This document shows, in pieces, positions 42,425 through 50,236 of a stretch of 64,000 nt of DNA. The position numbers and the translations under genes are program-made. Source of the stretch: Halomonas faecis (GTDB lineage: Bacteria; Pseudomonadota; Gammaproteobacteria; Pseudomonadales; Halomonadaceae); the NCBI RefSeq assembly GCF_010993975.1, contig NZ_JAACZO010000006.1:27479-91478 (forward strand), given 5' to 3'. The notes beneath the pieces are model-generated. The model saw only the letters and a program-made list of their open reading frames with translations, did not search any database and had not been told where the DNA came from. The first letter of the stretch is position 1; the number at the start of each line of letters is the position of its first letter.

Positions 42425-43006
42425 ATGAAAAGATTTTTTGATATTGTTTTTGGTTTTCTGGTTTTTATAGTCACGCTGCCAGTATGGTTGTTGGCAGTGA
42501 TGACAATATTGCTGTCTGATCCTGGTCCGGTTTTTTTTCGCCAACAACGAGTTGGAATTTATGGAAAAGAGTTTTATATTCTTAAGTTTCGTACCATGCG
42601 TATAGAAAAAAATGCTCTGGGTGCTACTACTTTAAGAAGAGATCCGCGTATTTTTAGAGGAGGGTATTTTTTGCGGAAGTTTAAAGTTGATGAGCTGCCG
42701 CAAATTCTTAATGTTATCGGAGGCTCAATGTCCTTGGTTGGTCCTAGGCCGACGGTGAAAGATGATGTGGATAGGATGAGCAAAGAACAAAAGCGCAGGC
42801 TAATTGTTCGTCCGGGTATAACTGGGCTAGCCCAGATTTCAGGCAATACCTCCCTTTCTTGGGAGGAGCGAATTCGATTTGATCTGGACTATATAGACCG
42901 TAGATCAATATGGCTCGATGTGGTGATTTTGTTAAAGACGATGTTCTTGGTGGTGGCCGGGCGTGCAGATACGCATCCCCCAACTAATAACGAATGGGGT
43001 GAGTGA
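42425..43006 (+). CDS. PglC-type initiating phosphoglycosyl transferase
   Basis: 193 residues, the small monotopic form. MKRFFDIVFGFLVFIVTLPV is the re-entrant membrane helix, then PVFFRQQRVG, FKFRTMR-like (LKFRTMRIEKN), FLRKFKVDELPQILNVIGG and SLVGPRPT, and DLDYIDRRSIWLD. The Asp-Glu pair in VDELPQ is catalytic. It loads sugar-1-phosphate (often QuiNAc4NAc or a related N-acetyl sugar) on undecaprenyl phosphate and so starts the repeat unit. The 150 bases in front hold no gene. Confidence 0.9.
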   Translation: MKRFFDIVFGFLVFIVTLPVWLLAVMTILLSDPGPVFFRQQRVGIYGKEFYILKFRTMRIEKNALGATTLRRDPRIFRGGYFLRKFKVDELPQILNVIGGSMSLVGPRPTVKDDVDRMSKEQKRRLIVRPGITGLAQISGNTSLSWEERIRFDLDYIDRRSIWLDVVILLKTMFLVVAGRADTHPPTNNEWGE

Positions 43007-44007
43007 TGAAGCCTAGAGTCGTATGTGTCGGAGCTAATCTGGAAAGTGAGATTGTATTTAATAAATTAATTGAGCGAGATGTTAATGTCGTTGGTCTTGT
43101 CACGTTGCCTACTGGAGCTATTTCAGAGGTTTCCGACTATCGTGATCTTCACGGTTGTGCAGAGGATGCCGGAATTGAAGTGGTGGAAACAGAAGATATC
43201 AATTCCGCTAAAACCTTGAGTGCTGTTCGGGCGCTAAATCCGGACTATGTTTTTGTTCTGGGTTGGAGTCAGGTTCTAAAAGCTGAAGCTTTATCTGTGG
43301 CTTCGAGATACATCGTGGGCAGTCACCCAACACCATTACCTAAGCGGCGTGGTAGAGCCCCGATCCCTTGGACCATACTTGATAGAGTTCAGAGTAGTGC
43401 TGTTACTCTGTTTAAAATGTCCCGCAAAGTTGATGATGGGTTGATATTGGTTCAGAAAAGCTTTGATCTTCCCGTGCGCCCATTCGCGATGGATGTGTAC
43501 CTCCTGGCTGCTGAAGCTCTCAGTGATGCATATATTGAATTATATCAAAAAATAGTTTTATCAGATGTGAAGGAGATGGTTCAGGAAGAAAAATTTGCAA
43601 CATATCGTGGCAAGAGGTCTCCTCAGGATGGGTTTTTGGATTTCTCACAACAGGTGGATGATGTCGATTGTTTGGTACGCGCTGTTTCCCGGCCTTACCC
43701 GGGAGCTTATTTTTATCACAAAAATCATAAGGTAGTGGTCTGGGGATGTGAGCTATACGATGGACCAGAGCGAGTCGGTATTCCCGGTCAGGTGTTGGCA
43801 AAACAGAAAGAAGGGTTGGTGGTCAGCGCAGTGGATGGCTGCTTGATTTTACGCGATTTTGAAATATCTGGCGAGAAAATCCCGCTTTCATATTTCAATC
43901 TAGGTGATGTTTTTAATTACCGTGTTGATGATGAGATTCATGACTTGAGACAGCGAGTGGCGAATCTGGAAGCCTTGCTCTTAAGTAAGCAGGTGGAGGA
44001 AAAATGA
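43006..44007 (+). CDS. Sugar N-formyltransferase (formyl-THF dependent)
   Basis: 333 residues. The formyltransferase core has VGSHPTPLPKRRGRAPIPWTI, with the His-Pro and the GRAPIPW loop, followed by a second-domain part similar to Fmt C-termini (PGAYFYHKNHKVVVW). The last residues form a short coil. Fmt itself is longer in motif content and lies elsewhere in genomes; in a polysaccharide locus the enzyme most likely formylates an amino sugar using N10-formyl-tetrahydrofolate. The catalytic Asn-His-Asp set is partly visible (the usual Asn is hard to place). Confidence 0.75.
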   Translation: MKPRVVCVGANLESEIVFNKLIERDVNVVGLVTLPTGAISEVSDYRDLHGCAEDAGIEVVETEDINSAKTLSAVRALNPDYVFVLGWSQVLKAEALSVASRYIVGSHPTPLPKRRGRAPIPWTILDRVQSSAVTLFKMSRKVDDGLILVQKSFDLPVRPFAMDVYLLAAEALSDAYIELYQKIVLSDVKEMVQEEKFATYRGKRSPQDGFLDFSQQVDDVDCLVRAVSRPYPGAYFYHKNHKVVVWGCELYDGPERVGIPGQVLAKQKEGLVVSAVDGCLILRDFEISGEKIPLSYFNLGDVFNYRVDDEIHDLRQRVANLEALLLSKQVEEK

Positions 44008-44687
44008 AAGAGATTCTGGGGAGGCGTTTGCTTGTTGTTGGTGCACATCCGGATGATGAGGTATTGGGTTGTGGTGGGTTGCTGGTGGCTAATGCTGAAG
44101 CGGGTGGTGAAAGTCATGTATTGATTGTCTCAGAGGGGAGTGCGGCTCAATATGGAAAAAATGAAGAGGCCAGTAATCGACGTCACTCCCAGCTTGTTAA
44201 GGCGGCAGAGTCCTTAAGCGTAAGTGAAGTGATTCATTGGGATTACCCTGATATGCGCTTGAATGAAGTTTCCCATATAGAGCTTAACGGACGCTTGCAA
44301 AAAACTATTGAGGAAGGTCGGTATGAGCTTGTCTTTACTCATCATCCCTATGATGTGAATCTCGATCATCAGGTTATCTTTCGGTCAGTTATGGTGGCAG
44401 CCCGACCTACACCCGACTGTTGTGTGCGTGGTGTGTTTACCTATCATGTGAATTCTTCAACAGAGTGGGGGATGGCAAGTTTTTCTGAGAGATTTTCTCC
44501 TAATGCATTTCTTGATATAAGTGACTGGCTTGATGTTAAAATAAAGGCGTTAGGTATTTATGAGGAAGAGGTTAGAGAGTATCCCCATCCTAGAAGTTTT
44601 GAGGCGGTAAGAGACAGAGCTCGAGTTTTCGGTTCTGAAGTTGGTGCTGAAGCTGCGGAAGCGTTTAGTGTTATTTATTGGCGCTAA
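44004..44687 (+). CDS. PIG-L family deacetylase
   Basis: 227 residues. AHPDDEVLGCGG is the zinc-binding AHPDDE motif of LmbE/PIG-L, and HHPYDVNLDHQVIF carries the distal metal His. These enzymes remove N-acetyl groups from GlcNAc-like sugars or glycolipids. It overlaps the formyltransferase gene by 4 bases (ATGA), which suggests the two work on the same amino sugar, for example deacetylate then formylate. Confidence 0.88.
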   Translation: MKEILGRRLLVVGAHPDDEVLGCGGLLVANAEAGGESHVLIVSEGSAAQYGKNEEASNRRHSQLVKAAESLSVSEVIHWDYPDMRLNEVSHIELNGRLQKTIEEGRYELVFTHHPYDVNLDHQVIFRSVMVAARPTPDCCVRGVFTYHVNSSTEWGMASFSERFSPNAFLDISDWLDVKIKALGIYEEEVREYPHPRSFEAVRDRARVFGSEVGAEAAEAFSVIYWR

Positions 44688-44713
44688 AAATATCATAAAA
44701 AGTTGCATGATCT

Positions 44714-45895
44714 ATGACTTTCTCTTCTTGGCCAAGCTATACACAGAAAGAAGCCGATGCAATACAAAAGGTGCTGCTTTCCAACCGCGTTAACTACTGG
44801 ACCGGCACCGAAGGCCGCGAATTCGAGAAGGAATTCGCGGCCTTTGCCGGTACTGAGCATGCGGTGGCCGTGGCCAACGGCACCACGGCGCTGGACCTGG
44901 CCCTGAAGGGGTTGGGCATCGGCGAAGGCGAGGGCCGGGGGCGCGATGAGGTGATCGTCACCTCGCGTACCTTCCTGGCTTCGGCGTCGAGCATCGTTAC
45001 GGCGGGGGCCGTGCCGGTATTCGCCGATGTGTGTCGCGACTCGCAGAACGTTACGGCCGAAACGGTGGCCGAGAAGATCACCCCGAACACGCGGGCGATC
45101 ATGGCCGTGCACCTGGCCGGCTGGCCCTGCGAGATGGAAGCGCTGATGGCCCTGGCCGAGCGCCACGGGCTTTACGTGATCGAGGATTGCGCCCAGGCCC
45201 ACGGTGCCACGTACCGGGGGCGCAGCGTGGGCAGCATCGGCCACGTGGGCTGCTGGTCGTTCTGCCAGGACAAGATCATGACCACCGGCGGCGAAGGCGG
45301 CATGGTCACCACGAACGACGAGGCGCTGTGGCGGCGCATGTGGGCCTACAAGGATCACGGCAAGAGCTGGGCGGCGGTTTACGAGCGCGAGCATCCGCCG
45401 GGCTTTCGCTGGCTGCACGAGAGCTTCGGTACCAACTGGCGGCTCACCGAGATGCAGGCCGCCATCGGGCGCATTCAACTGGCCCGCATGCCCGAATGGA
45501 AGGCGGCGCGCCAGGCCAATGCCTGGCGTATCTGGCAGGCGGCGGGCGAATGCCCTGCACTGCGCGTGCCGGCCATTCCCGAGCACGTCGAGCATGCCGC
45601 CTACAAGTGCTACGTGTTCGTACGGCCCGAAAACCTGAAGCCGGACTGGAACCGCGACCGCATCATGGGTGAGATCGTCGCCCGCGGCGTGCCGTGCTTT
45701 TCCGGCTCGTGCTCCGAGGTATATCGCGAGAAGGCCTTCGAAGGCACCGGTTGGCGGCCGGAACGGCCCCTTCCGGTGGCCCGCGAGCTGGGCGAGACGA
45801 GCCTGATGTTCCTCTGCCACCCCACCCTGACGGAAGCCGAGATCGACGAGACCTGCCGCGTGCTGGGCGAGGTGATGGCCGAGGCGGTGGGGTAG
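44714..45895 (+). CDS. DegT/DnrJ/EryC1 sugar aminotransferase
   Basis: 393 residues. PLP aminotransferase of the sugar family: VAVANGTTALDLALKGLGIG, EDCAQAHGATYRG, PLP lysine in WSFCQDKIMTTGGEGGM, and NWRLTEMQAAIGRIQL. It converts a keto-sugar nucleotide to an amino sugar. With the formyltransferase upstream and the 4,6-dehydratase at 61.7 kb it could make the 4-amino sugar for N-formylation (inference). GC returns to high values here. Three damaged partial copies of its 3' end lie at 47.6, 48.9 and 50.1 kb. Confidence 0.9.
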   Translation: MTFSSWPSYTQKEADAIQKVLLSNRVNYWTGTEGREFEKEFAAFAGTEHAVAVANGTTALDLALKGLGIGEGEGRGRDEVIVTSRTFLASASSIVTAGAVPVFADVCRDSQNVTAETVAEKITPNTRAIMAVHLAGWPCEMEALMALAERHGLYVIEDCAQAHGATYRGRSVGSIGHVGCWSFCQDKIMTTGGEGGMVTTNDEALWRRMWAYKDHGKSWAAVYEREHPPGFRWLHESFGTNWRLTEMQAAIGRIQLARMPEWKAARQANAWRIWQAAGECPALRVPAIPEHVEHAAYKCYVFVRPENLKPDWNRDRIMGEIVARGVPCFSGSCSEVYREKAFEGTGWRPERPLPVARELGETSLMFLCHPTLTEAEIDETCRVLGEVMAEAVG

Positions 45896-45950
45896 GGCGG
45901 GGTTTGGGTCACCGTTTGCCAGAAGTGAATGCCGTGGCGCGGGGTTTACT

Positions 45951-45978
45951 TTTACCCTACGATAGGGGCGTAGGTAAA
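45951..45978. promoter_or_regulatory. Dyad operator-like repeat before the XRE gene
   Basis: TTTACC(C)TACG and CGTAGGTAAA form an inverted repeat with one extra C on the left arm, spaced by seven bases, 21 bases upstream of the XRE gene. A typical autoregulatory site for an HTH protein; a promoter -10 may overlap. Confidence 0.55.
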
Positions 45979-45999
45979 CCAAGCCAAAGGGTCGCCATC

Positions 46000-47079
46000 A
46001 TGCTAGGTCAACGTATCCATCAGGCGCGCATTGCGGCTGGCCTGACGCTTGAGGCGTTGGGCGAGTACCTTGGTGTCACCAAGACAGCGATTCAGAAGTA
46101 CGAGAAGGGCAAGACCACGCCGGATTCGGCGAAGCTGCTGAAGATCGCCAGGGCCTGTGGTGTGCGCACTGAGTATTTCTTCCGTACCAAGGCGGTGGAG
46201 CTGGAGAACGTCGAGTTCCGCAAGAAGTCGACCTTTGGCAAGAAACGGCAGCAGGCTGTGCAGATCCGCGTGGCCGAGATGGTCGAGAAGCGCGTCGAGC
46301 TGCTCAACGTGTTTCCTGAGCCGCCTATTCCCGCGTTTACGGTGCCGGCCTGTGTCCCTGAGGGTATCGACGACCTCGACGCGCTGGAGGAGGTTGCCAA
46401 CCAGCTCCGCCACCACTGGGACCTCGGCCTGAATCCTATCTCTGACCTGACCGATACACTGGAGTCGCTGGGTGTCCTGGTACTGGCGATCGACTTCGAT
46501 GCGCAAGGTTTCATAGGCATGACGGCCACCGCCCACACAGTGGATGGTCGGCGATACTCCGTTATTGCCGTATCATCACAATGGCCGGGTGATCGACAGC
46601 GATTCACACTGGCCCACGAGTTGGCCCATATGCTGTTAGCCAGGCGACTGGCGGAAGAGATCGACGAGGAGACGGCGTGTGACCGTTTTGCGGGGGCGTT
46701 TCTTGTGCCCCGTGAGGCGGTGGTCCAGGAGTTAGGCGAGGGCCGCCGTTACCTTGAGCCAAGAGAGCTGTATCACCTCAAACATGAATATGGCCTGGCG
46801 ATGCGAGCCTGGGTGATACGTGCATTGCAGTGCGGCATCATCACGCGCTTTGCCTATGACAGGCTCATGCGGCGGTTCTCGTCAGAACGTTGGGTCACGA
46901 ACGAACCGGGTGAACCTTATCCCACCGAGATGCCCGAGTTGTTTGAGCAGTTGGTGTATCGCGCCCTCGGCGAAGAGTTGATATCAGAGGCCAAAGCAGC
47001 GTCGTTACTCGGCATTCCCCGGATGCAGTTCTACCGTGAGCGTATGATGGAGCTGCCGGATGCTGCTGCTAATCAGTGA
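46000..47079 (+). CDS. XRE-family regulator with ImmA/IrrE metallopeptidase domain
   Basis: 359 residues. An N-terminal HTH (QRIHQARIAAGLTLEALGEYLGVTKTAIQKYEKGK) is followed by an ImmA/IrrE zinc peptidase with LAHELAHMLLARRLAEE (HExxH) and FAGAFLVPREAV. The C-terminal ~100 residues are extra. Such proteins are antitoxin-like repressors or protease switches. The ATG at 46000 follows aaaggg, and an operator-like dyad lies just upstream. It overlaps the PIN gene by 20 bases. A longer ORF back to 45694 is spurious, running into the aminotransferase gene. Confidence 0.88.
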   Translation: MLGQRIHQARIAAGLTLEALGEYLGVTKTAIQKYEKGKTTPDSAKLLKIARACGVRTEYFFRTKAVELENVEFRKKSTFGKKRQQAVQIRVAEMVEKRVELLNVFPEPPIPAFTVPACVPEGIDDLDALEEVANQLRHHWDLGLNPISDLTDTLESLGVLVLAIDFDAQGFIGMTATAHTVDGRRYSVIAVSSQWPGDRQRFTLAHELAHMLLARRLAEEIDEETACDRFAGAFLVPREAVVQELGEGRRYLEPRELYHLKHEYGLAMRAWVIRALQCGIITRFAYDRLMRRFSSERWVTNEPGEPYPTEMPELFEQLVYRALGEELISEAKAASLLGIPRMQFYRERMMELPDAAANQ

Positions 47080-47575
47080 CGCCAACGTCATCATCGACCT
47101 TGAGGCTGGCGAGCTGATTGAGAAGCTATTTGAGCTCCCTTATCGCTTCGCAACCCCCGACGTGCTCTACGAGGAAGAGATTGAGCCGGACAGTCCGCAC
47201 TTGGCGGGTTGGGGGCTCGAGGTTCTTGTTATCGGCGGCGACTATATCGACTATGCAGTGGAGCTCGGCCATCGATATGGCGACGAGCCCAGTTTTAACG
47301 ACCGTTTGGCCTTGGCGCTGGCCAAGCAGGAATCTTGCCCACTGCTTACCGGCGACCAGAACCTTCGAGTGCTTGCGGTTCGGGAACAGGCAGAGGTGCG
47401 CGGTACGATTTGGATCTTCACGGAGCTTATTGAGTTCGGGAAGGTGAGCAAAGAAACCGCGCATGCGGCACTCGCAATGATGAAGCAACGCGATCGGCGC
47501 TTGCCCTGGGACAAGGCGCGGAAGTACATCGACGAAACGACGTTTGGCATCAAGAAGCGCACCGACACCCCTTGA
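47060..47575 (+). CDS. PIN-like domain toxin candidate
   Basis: 171 residues. The N-terminus LLLISDANVIIDLEAGELIEKL has the PIN Asp, then a conserved Glu in DVLYEEEIE, Asp in FNDRLALALAKQESC and Asp in LLTGDQNLRVLAV, the four-acid PIN pattern (DUF3368-like). Likely an RNase partner of the XRE-ImmA/IrrE protein, with which it overlaps. The combination of a protease-type antitoxin with a PIN toxin is known in genomes but its activity is poorly described. Confidence 0.78.
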   Translation: MLLLISDANVIIDLEAGELIEKLFELPYRFATPDVLYEEEIEPDSPHLAGWGLEVLVIGGDYIDYAVELGHRYGDEPSFNDRLALALAKQESCPLLTGDQNLRVLAVREQAEVRGTIWIFTELIEFGKVSKETAHAALAMMKQRDRRLPWDKARKYIDETTFGIKKRTDTP

Positions 47576-47589
47576 GCCCGGGCGCCTCG

Positions 47590-47743
47590 CCCCGGACTGG
47601 GACCGCGACCGCATCCAGCAGGCGGTGGTGGCGCGAGGCGTGCTGTGCTTCTCCGGTTCCTGCTCCGAGGTGTATCGTGAGAAGCCGAGATCGACGAGGC
47701 CTGCCGTGTGCTGGGCGAGGTGATGGGCGAGGCGGCACAGTAG
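47590..47743 (+). pseudogene. Fragment 1 of a sugar aminotransferase 3' end
   Basis: Reads APDWDRDRI...ARGVLCFSGSCSEVYREK in the aminotransferase frame, then jumps at a GAAG word (47681-47684) to the last part of the gene, losing the equivalent of 103 bases. Compared with the intact gene (45.65-45.9 kb) it is clearly diverged, so it derives from a different allele rather than a fresh copy. It ends in the same stop region and abuts the first Rpn gene's leader. Confidence 0.8.
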
Positions 47744-47818
47744 ACGGGGGACGGCCCGTTCATAGAGTGGATGGTAGGCGTGGTAGGCTATCGCCATGCG
47801 GTCGGCAGGGAGCGGAGC

Positions 47819-48784
47819 ATGGCCAACTATCATGATACGGGTTACAAGGAGCTGTTCAGCCACCCGGAGTTCGTGCAGCAACTCATCGAGGGCTTCGCGC
47901 CGGCCGAGATCTCGGCGCTGATGGATTTCTCGACGCTGACGAATCACAGCGGCAACTACATCACGCCGTTGTTCGAAGAAAAATTCGAAGACGTGGTGTG
48001 GTCGGTGGAGATCACTTGGCAGGGCGTGACCCAGCGGGTTTTCTTGTACATCTTGCTAGAGTTCCAGTCCTCGGTGGATCACACCATGCCCATCCGGCTG
48101 TTGCACTACGTGGCCTGTTTCTACGATCACCTGCTCAAGAGCCGAGTCACCACGCCGGGTGAGGGGTTGCCGCCGGTGCTGCCCATCGTGCTCTACAACG
48201 GTTCTCGGCGCTGGTCGGCCGAGCAGGACATCTATTCCATGATCCGCCCGGAACCGCCGGGCTTTTTGCAGGTCTACCAGCCGCGCCTTCGCTACTACCT
48301 GATCGACGAAGGGCGTTACACTGACGAGGAGTTGGGGTTGCGCCAGAGCCCGCTGAGCGGTGTGTTCGGCGTGGAGAACGCCGGCCAGAGTTGGGAAGCG
48401 CTGCAGCAAGCGGTGAACCGGATCGTGGCGATCATCCAGGCCGATCCTAACAAGGAACGTATCGACCGGATCATCACCCGCTGGCTCAAGCGGCATCTGC
48501 AGCGGGTAGCCCCCAAGGCCAGGCTCGACCTGGATCAGCTCGCAAGCCTGGTGGAGGATAGAGATATGTTGGCAGAGAACCTTGAGAACCTAGTGAAGAA
48601 AGAGCGACTGGAAGGCCGGCAGGAAGGGTTTGCGGGCCTGCTCCGCATGCAGTTGGCTTTCAAGTATGGCGATTTGCCACCCTGGGTAGACGAGAAGCTC
48701 GCGCGGGCAACCGATGAGCAACTCGGCCGCTGGGGAACCCGAATGCTGACCGCGAACTCTCTCGACGAACTCTTCAGTCAATGA
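47819..48784 (+). CDS. Rpn family recombination-promoting nuclease/putative transposase, copy A
   Basis: 321 residues. MANYHDTGYKELFSHPEFVQ then FEDVVWSVEITWQGVTQRVFLYILLEFQSSVDHTM carries the PD-(D/E)XK core of YhgA-like/Rpn proteins (with Asp in EDVVW and the E-x-Q variant LEFQSS), and RLLHYVACFYDHLL follows. The C-terminal domain (KYGDLPPWVDEKLARATDEQL) is DUF4351-like. Rpn proteins are DNases that raise RecA-independent recombination and act in phage defence. ATG at 47819 follows ggag. Near-identical to copy B for about 875 bases, then differing. Confidence 0.87.
   Translation: MANYHDTGYKELFSHPEFVQQLIEGFAPAEISALMDFSTLTNHSGNYITPLFEEKFEDVVWSVEITWQGVTQRVFLYILLEFQSSVDHTMPIRLLHYVACFYDHLLKSRVTTPGEGLPPVLPIVLYNGSRRWSAEQDIYSMIRPEPPGFLQVYQPRLRYYLIDEGRYTDEELGLRQSPLSGVFGVENAGQSWEALQQAVNRIVAIIQADPNKERIDRIITRWLKRHLQRVAPKARLDLDQLASLVEDRDMLAENLENLVKKERLEGRQEGFAGLLRMQLAFKYGDLPPWVDEKLARATDEQLGRWGTRMLTANSLDELFSQ
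48566..48784 (+). CDS. Possible RpnS-like intragenic product of copy A
   Basis: An internal in-frame ATG at 48566 sits eight bases after GGAGG (in gtggaggatagagat), the best ribosome site in the gene. The product would be 72 residues: a coil (MLAENLENLVKKERLEG) plus the DUF4351-like domain. Same site in copy B. Role as a neutralising partner is inferred from characterised Rpn systems. Confidence 0.45.
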   Translation: MLAENLENLVKKERLEGRQEGFAGLLRMQLAFKYGDLPPWVDEKLARATDEQLGRWGTRMLTANSLDELFSQ

Positions 48785-48879
48785 TCTTCTGGCAGAAGCC
48801 GCGATTGTGTTGAGCGCCACTTCACATCCCTTCCTGGCCGCGGTTTCGAGCCTCGCCCAGCATGCCGCTCGTGGCCGCG

Positions 48880-48976
48880 TGCTGGGCAAGACGGGCCTGA
48901 TGTTTCTCTGCCCCCCACCCTGACGGAAGCCGAGATCGACGAGACCTGCCGCGTGCTGGCCGAGGCGGTGCAGTAG
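48880..48976 (+). pseudogene. Fragment 2 of the aminotransferase 3' end
   Basis: About 97 bases from ctgggcaagacgggcctg to the stop are highly similar to the last part of the 44.7-kb aminotransferase gene, with a run of C that breaks the frame (gccccccacc). It is followed by exactly the same leader (tagacgggggacgg...) that precedes copy A. Confidence 0.8.
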
Positions 48977-49051
48977 ACGGGGGACGGCCCGTTCATGGAG
49001 TGGATGGTAGGCGTGGTAGGCTATCGCCATGCGGTCGGCAGGGAGCGGAGC

Positions 49052-50041
49052 ATGGCCAACTATCATGATACGGGTTACAAGGAGCTGTTCAGCCACCCCG
49101 AGTTCGTGCAGCAACTCATCGAGGGCTTCGCGCCGGTCGGAATCTCGGCGCTGATGGATTTCTCGACGCTGACGAATCACAGTGGCAACTACATCACGCC
49201 GCTGTTCGAAGAAAAATTCGAAGACGTGGTGTGGTCGGTGGAGATCAGTTGGCAGGGCGTGACCCAGCGGGTTTTCTTGTACATCTTGCTAGAGTTCCAG
49301 TCCTCGGTGGATCACACCATGGCCATCCGGCTGTTGCACTACGTGGCCTGTTTCTACGATCACCTGCTCAAGAGCCGAGTTACCACGCCGGGTGAGGGGT
49401 TGCCACCGGTGCTGCCCATCGTGCTCTACAACGGTTCTCGGCGCTGGTCGGCCGAGCAGGACATCTATTCCATGATCCGCCCGGAACCGCCGGGCTTTTT
49501 GCAGGTCTACCAGCCGCGCCTGCGCTACTACCTGATCGACGAAGGGCGTTACACTGATGAGGAGTTGGGATTGCGCCAGAGCCCGCTGAGCGGCGTGTTC
49601 GGCGTGGAGAATGCCGGAGAGAGCTGGGAAGCGTTGCAGCAAGCGGTGAACCGGATCGTGGCGATCATCCAGGCCGATCCTCACAAGGAACGTATCGACC
49701 GGATCATCACCCGCTGGCTCAAGCGGCATCTGCAGCGGGTAGCCCCCAAGGCCAGGCTCGACCTGGATCGCCTCGCAAGCCTGGTGGAGGATAGAGATAT
49801 GTTGGCAGAGAACCTTGAGAACCTAGTGAAGAAAGAGCGACTGGAAGGGCGCCAGGAAGGGCGGCAGGAAGGGCGGCAGGAAGAAGCCCGTCGGATTCTG
49901 CAGCGATTGCTGACCAAGCGCTTCGGCGAGCTGCCGACGTGGGTTCACGCGAAGCTGGAAACGGCAGAGGCGTTGCAGCTGGAAGCCTGGACGGATGAGA
50001 TCCTGGTCGCCGAAAGCCTGGAGGCGCTGTTCGGCGAGTGA
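49052..50041 (+). CDS. Rpn family recombination-promoting nuclease/putative transposase, copy B
   Basis: 329 residues. Residues 1 to about 265 are nearly identical to copy A (including MANYHDTGYKELFSHPEFVQ and the LEFQSS catalytic block), but the C-terminus is different: RQEG repeats, then LLTKRFGELPTWVHAKLETAEAL. The ~875-base identity covers the promoter-leader as well, with a 1233-base offset, so this is a tandem duplication followed by C-terminal replacement. ATG at 49052 follows ggag. Confidence 0.87.
   Translation: MANYHDTGYKELFSHPEFVQQLIEGFAPVGISALMDFSTLTNHSGNYITPLFEEKFEDVVWSVEISWQGVTQRVFLYILLEFQSSVDHTMAIRLLHYVACFYDHLLKSRVTTPGEGLPPVLPIVLYNGSRRWSAEQDIYSMIRPEPPGFLQVYQPRLRYYLIDEGRYTDEELGLRQSPLSGVFGVENAGESWEALQQAVNRIVAIIQADPHKERIDRIITRWLKRHLQRVAPKARLDLDRLASLVEDRDMLAENLENLVKKERLEGRQEGRQEGRQEEARRILQRLLTKRFGELPTWVHAKLETAEALQLEAWTDEILVAESLEALFGE
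49799..50041 (+). CDS. Possible RpnS-like intragenic product of copy B
   Basis: The same GGAGG-ATG arrangement as in copy A, ATG at 49799. It would yield 80 residues: the coil, three RQEG units and the variant C-terminal domain. Full-length and short products would share the variant domain, as needed for specific neutralisation. Confidence 0.45.
   Translation: MLAENLENLVKKERLEGRQEGRQEGRQEEARRILQRLLTKRFGELPTWVHAKLETAEALQLEAWTDEILVAESLEALFGE
49844..49879 (+). repeat. 12-bp tandem repeat, three copies, in Rpn copy B
   Basis: Three units of GAAGGGCGGCAG (first unit with one change) encode Glu-Gly-Arg-Gln. They lie exactly at the point where copies A and B stop matching. Confidence 0.9.
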
Positions 50042-50065
50042 CCGATACGGCAGCCGCCGAAGGTG

Positions 50066-50125
50066 TGGTTTCTCTGCCACCCCAGCCTGACGGAAGCCGA
50101 GATCGATGAGACCTGCCAGGGCTAG
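50066..50125 (+). pseudogene. Fragment 3 of the aminotransferase 3' end
   Basis: ttctctgccaccccagcctgacgg... through gagacctgcc matches the tail of the 44.7-kb aminotransferase gene, the shortest of the three fragments. It directly follows Rpn copy B. Confidence 0.75.
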
Positions 50126-50236
50126 GCCCACGTGAGTCGGACGTTGGGGATGATCGAGGCGACGGATGGTGTGTATGTCGATTACCATGACAGTGGATGA
50201 CCAGTTCATCGCCAGATGAAGCAGGAGAGGGCGACG

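Noticed and set aside
45694..45999. N-terminal extension of the XRE-ImmA gene
   Set aside because: The extension overlaps the aminotransferase 3' end in another frame and has no homology-like content; the ATG at 46000 has a ribosome site and begins a normal HTH.
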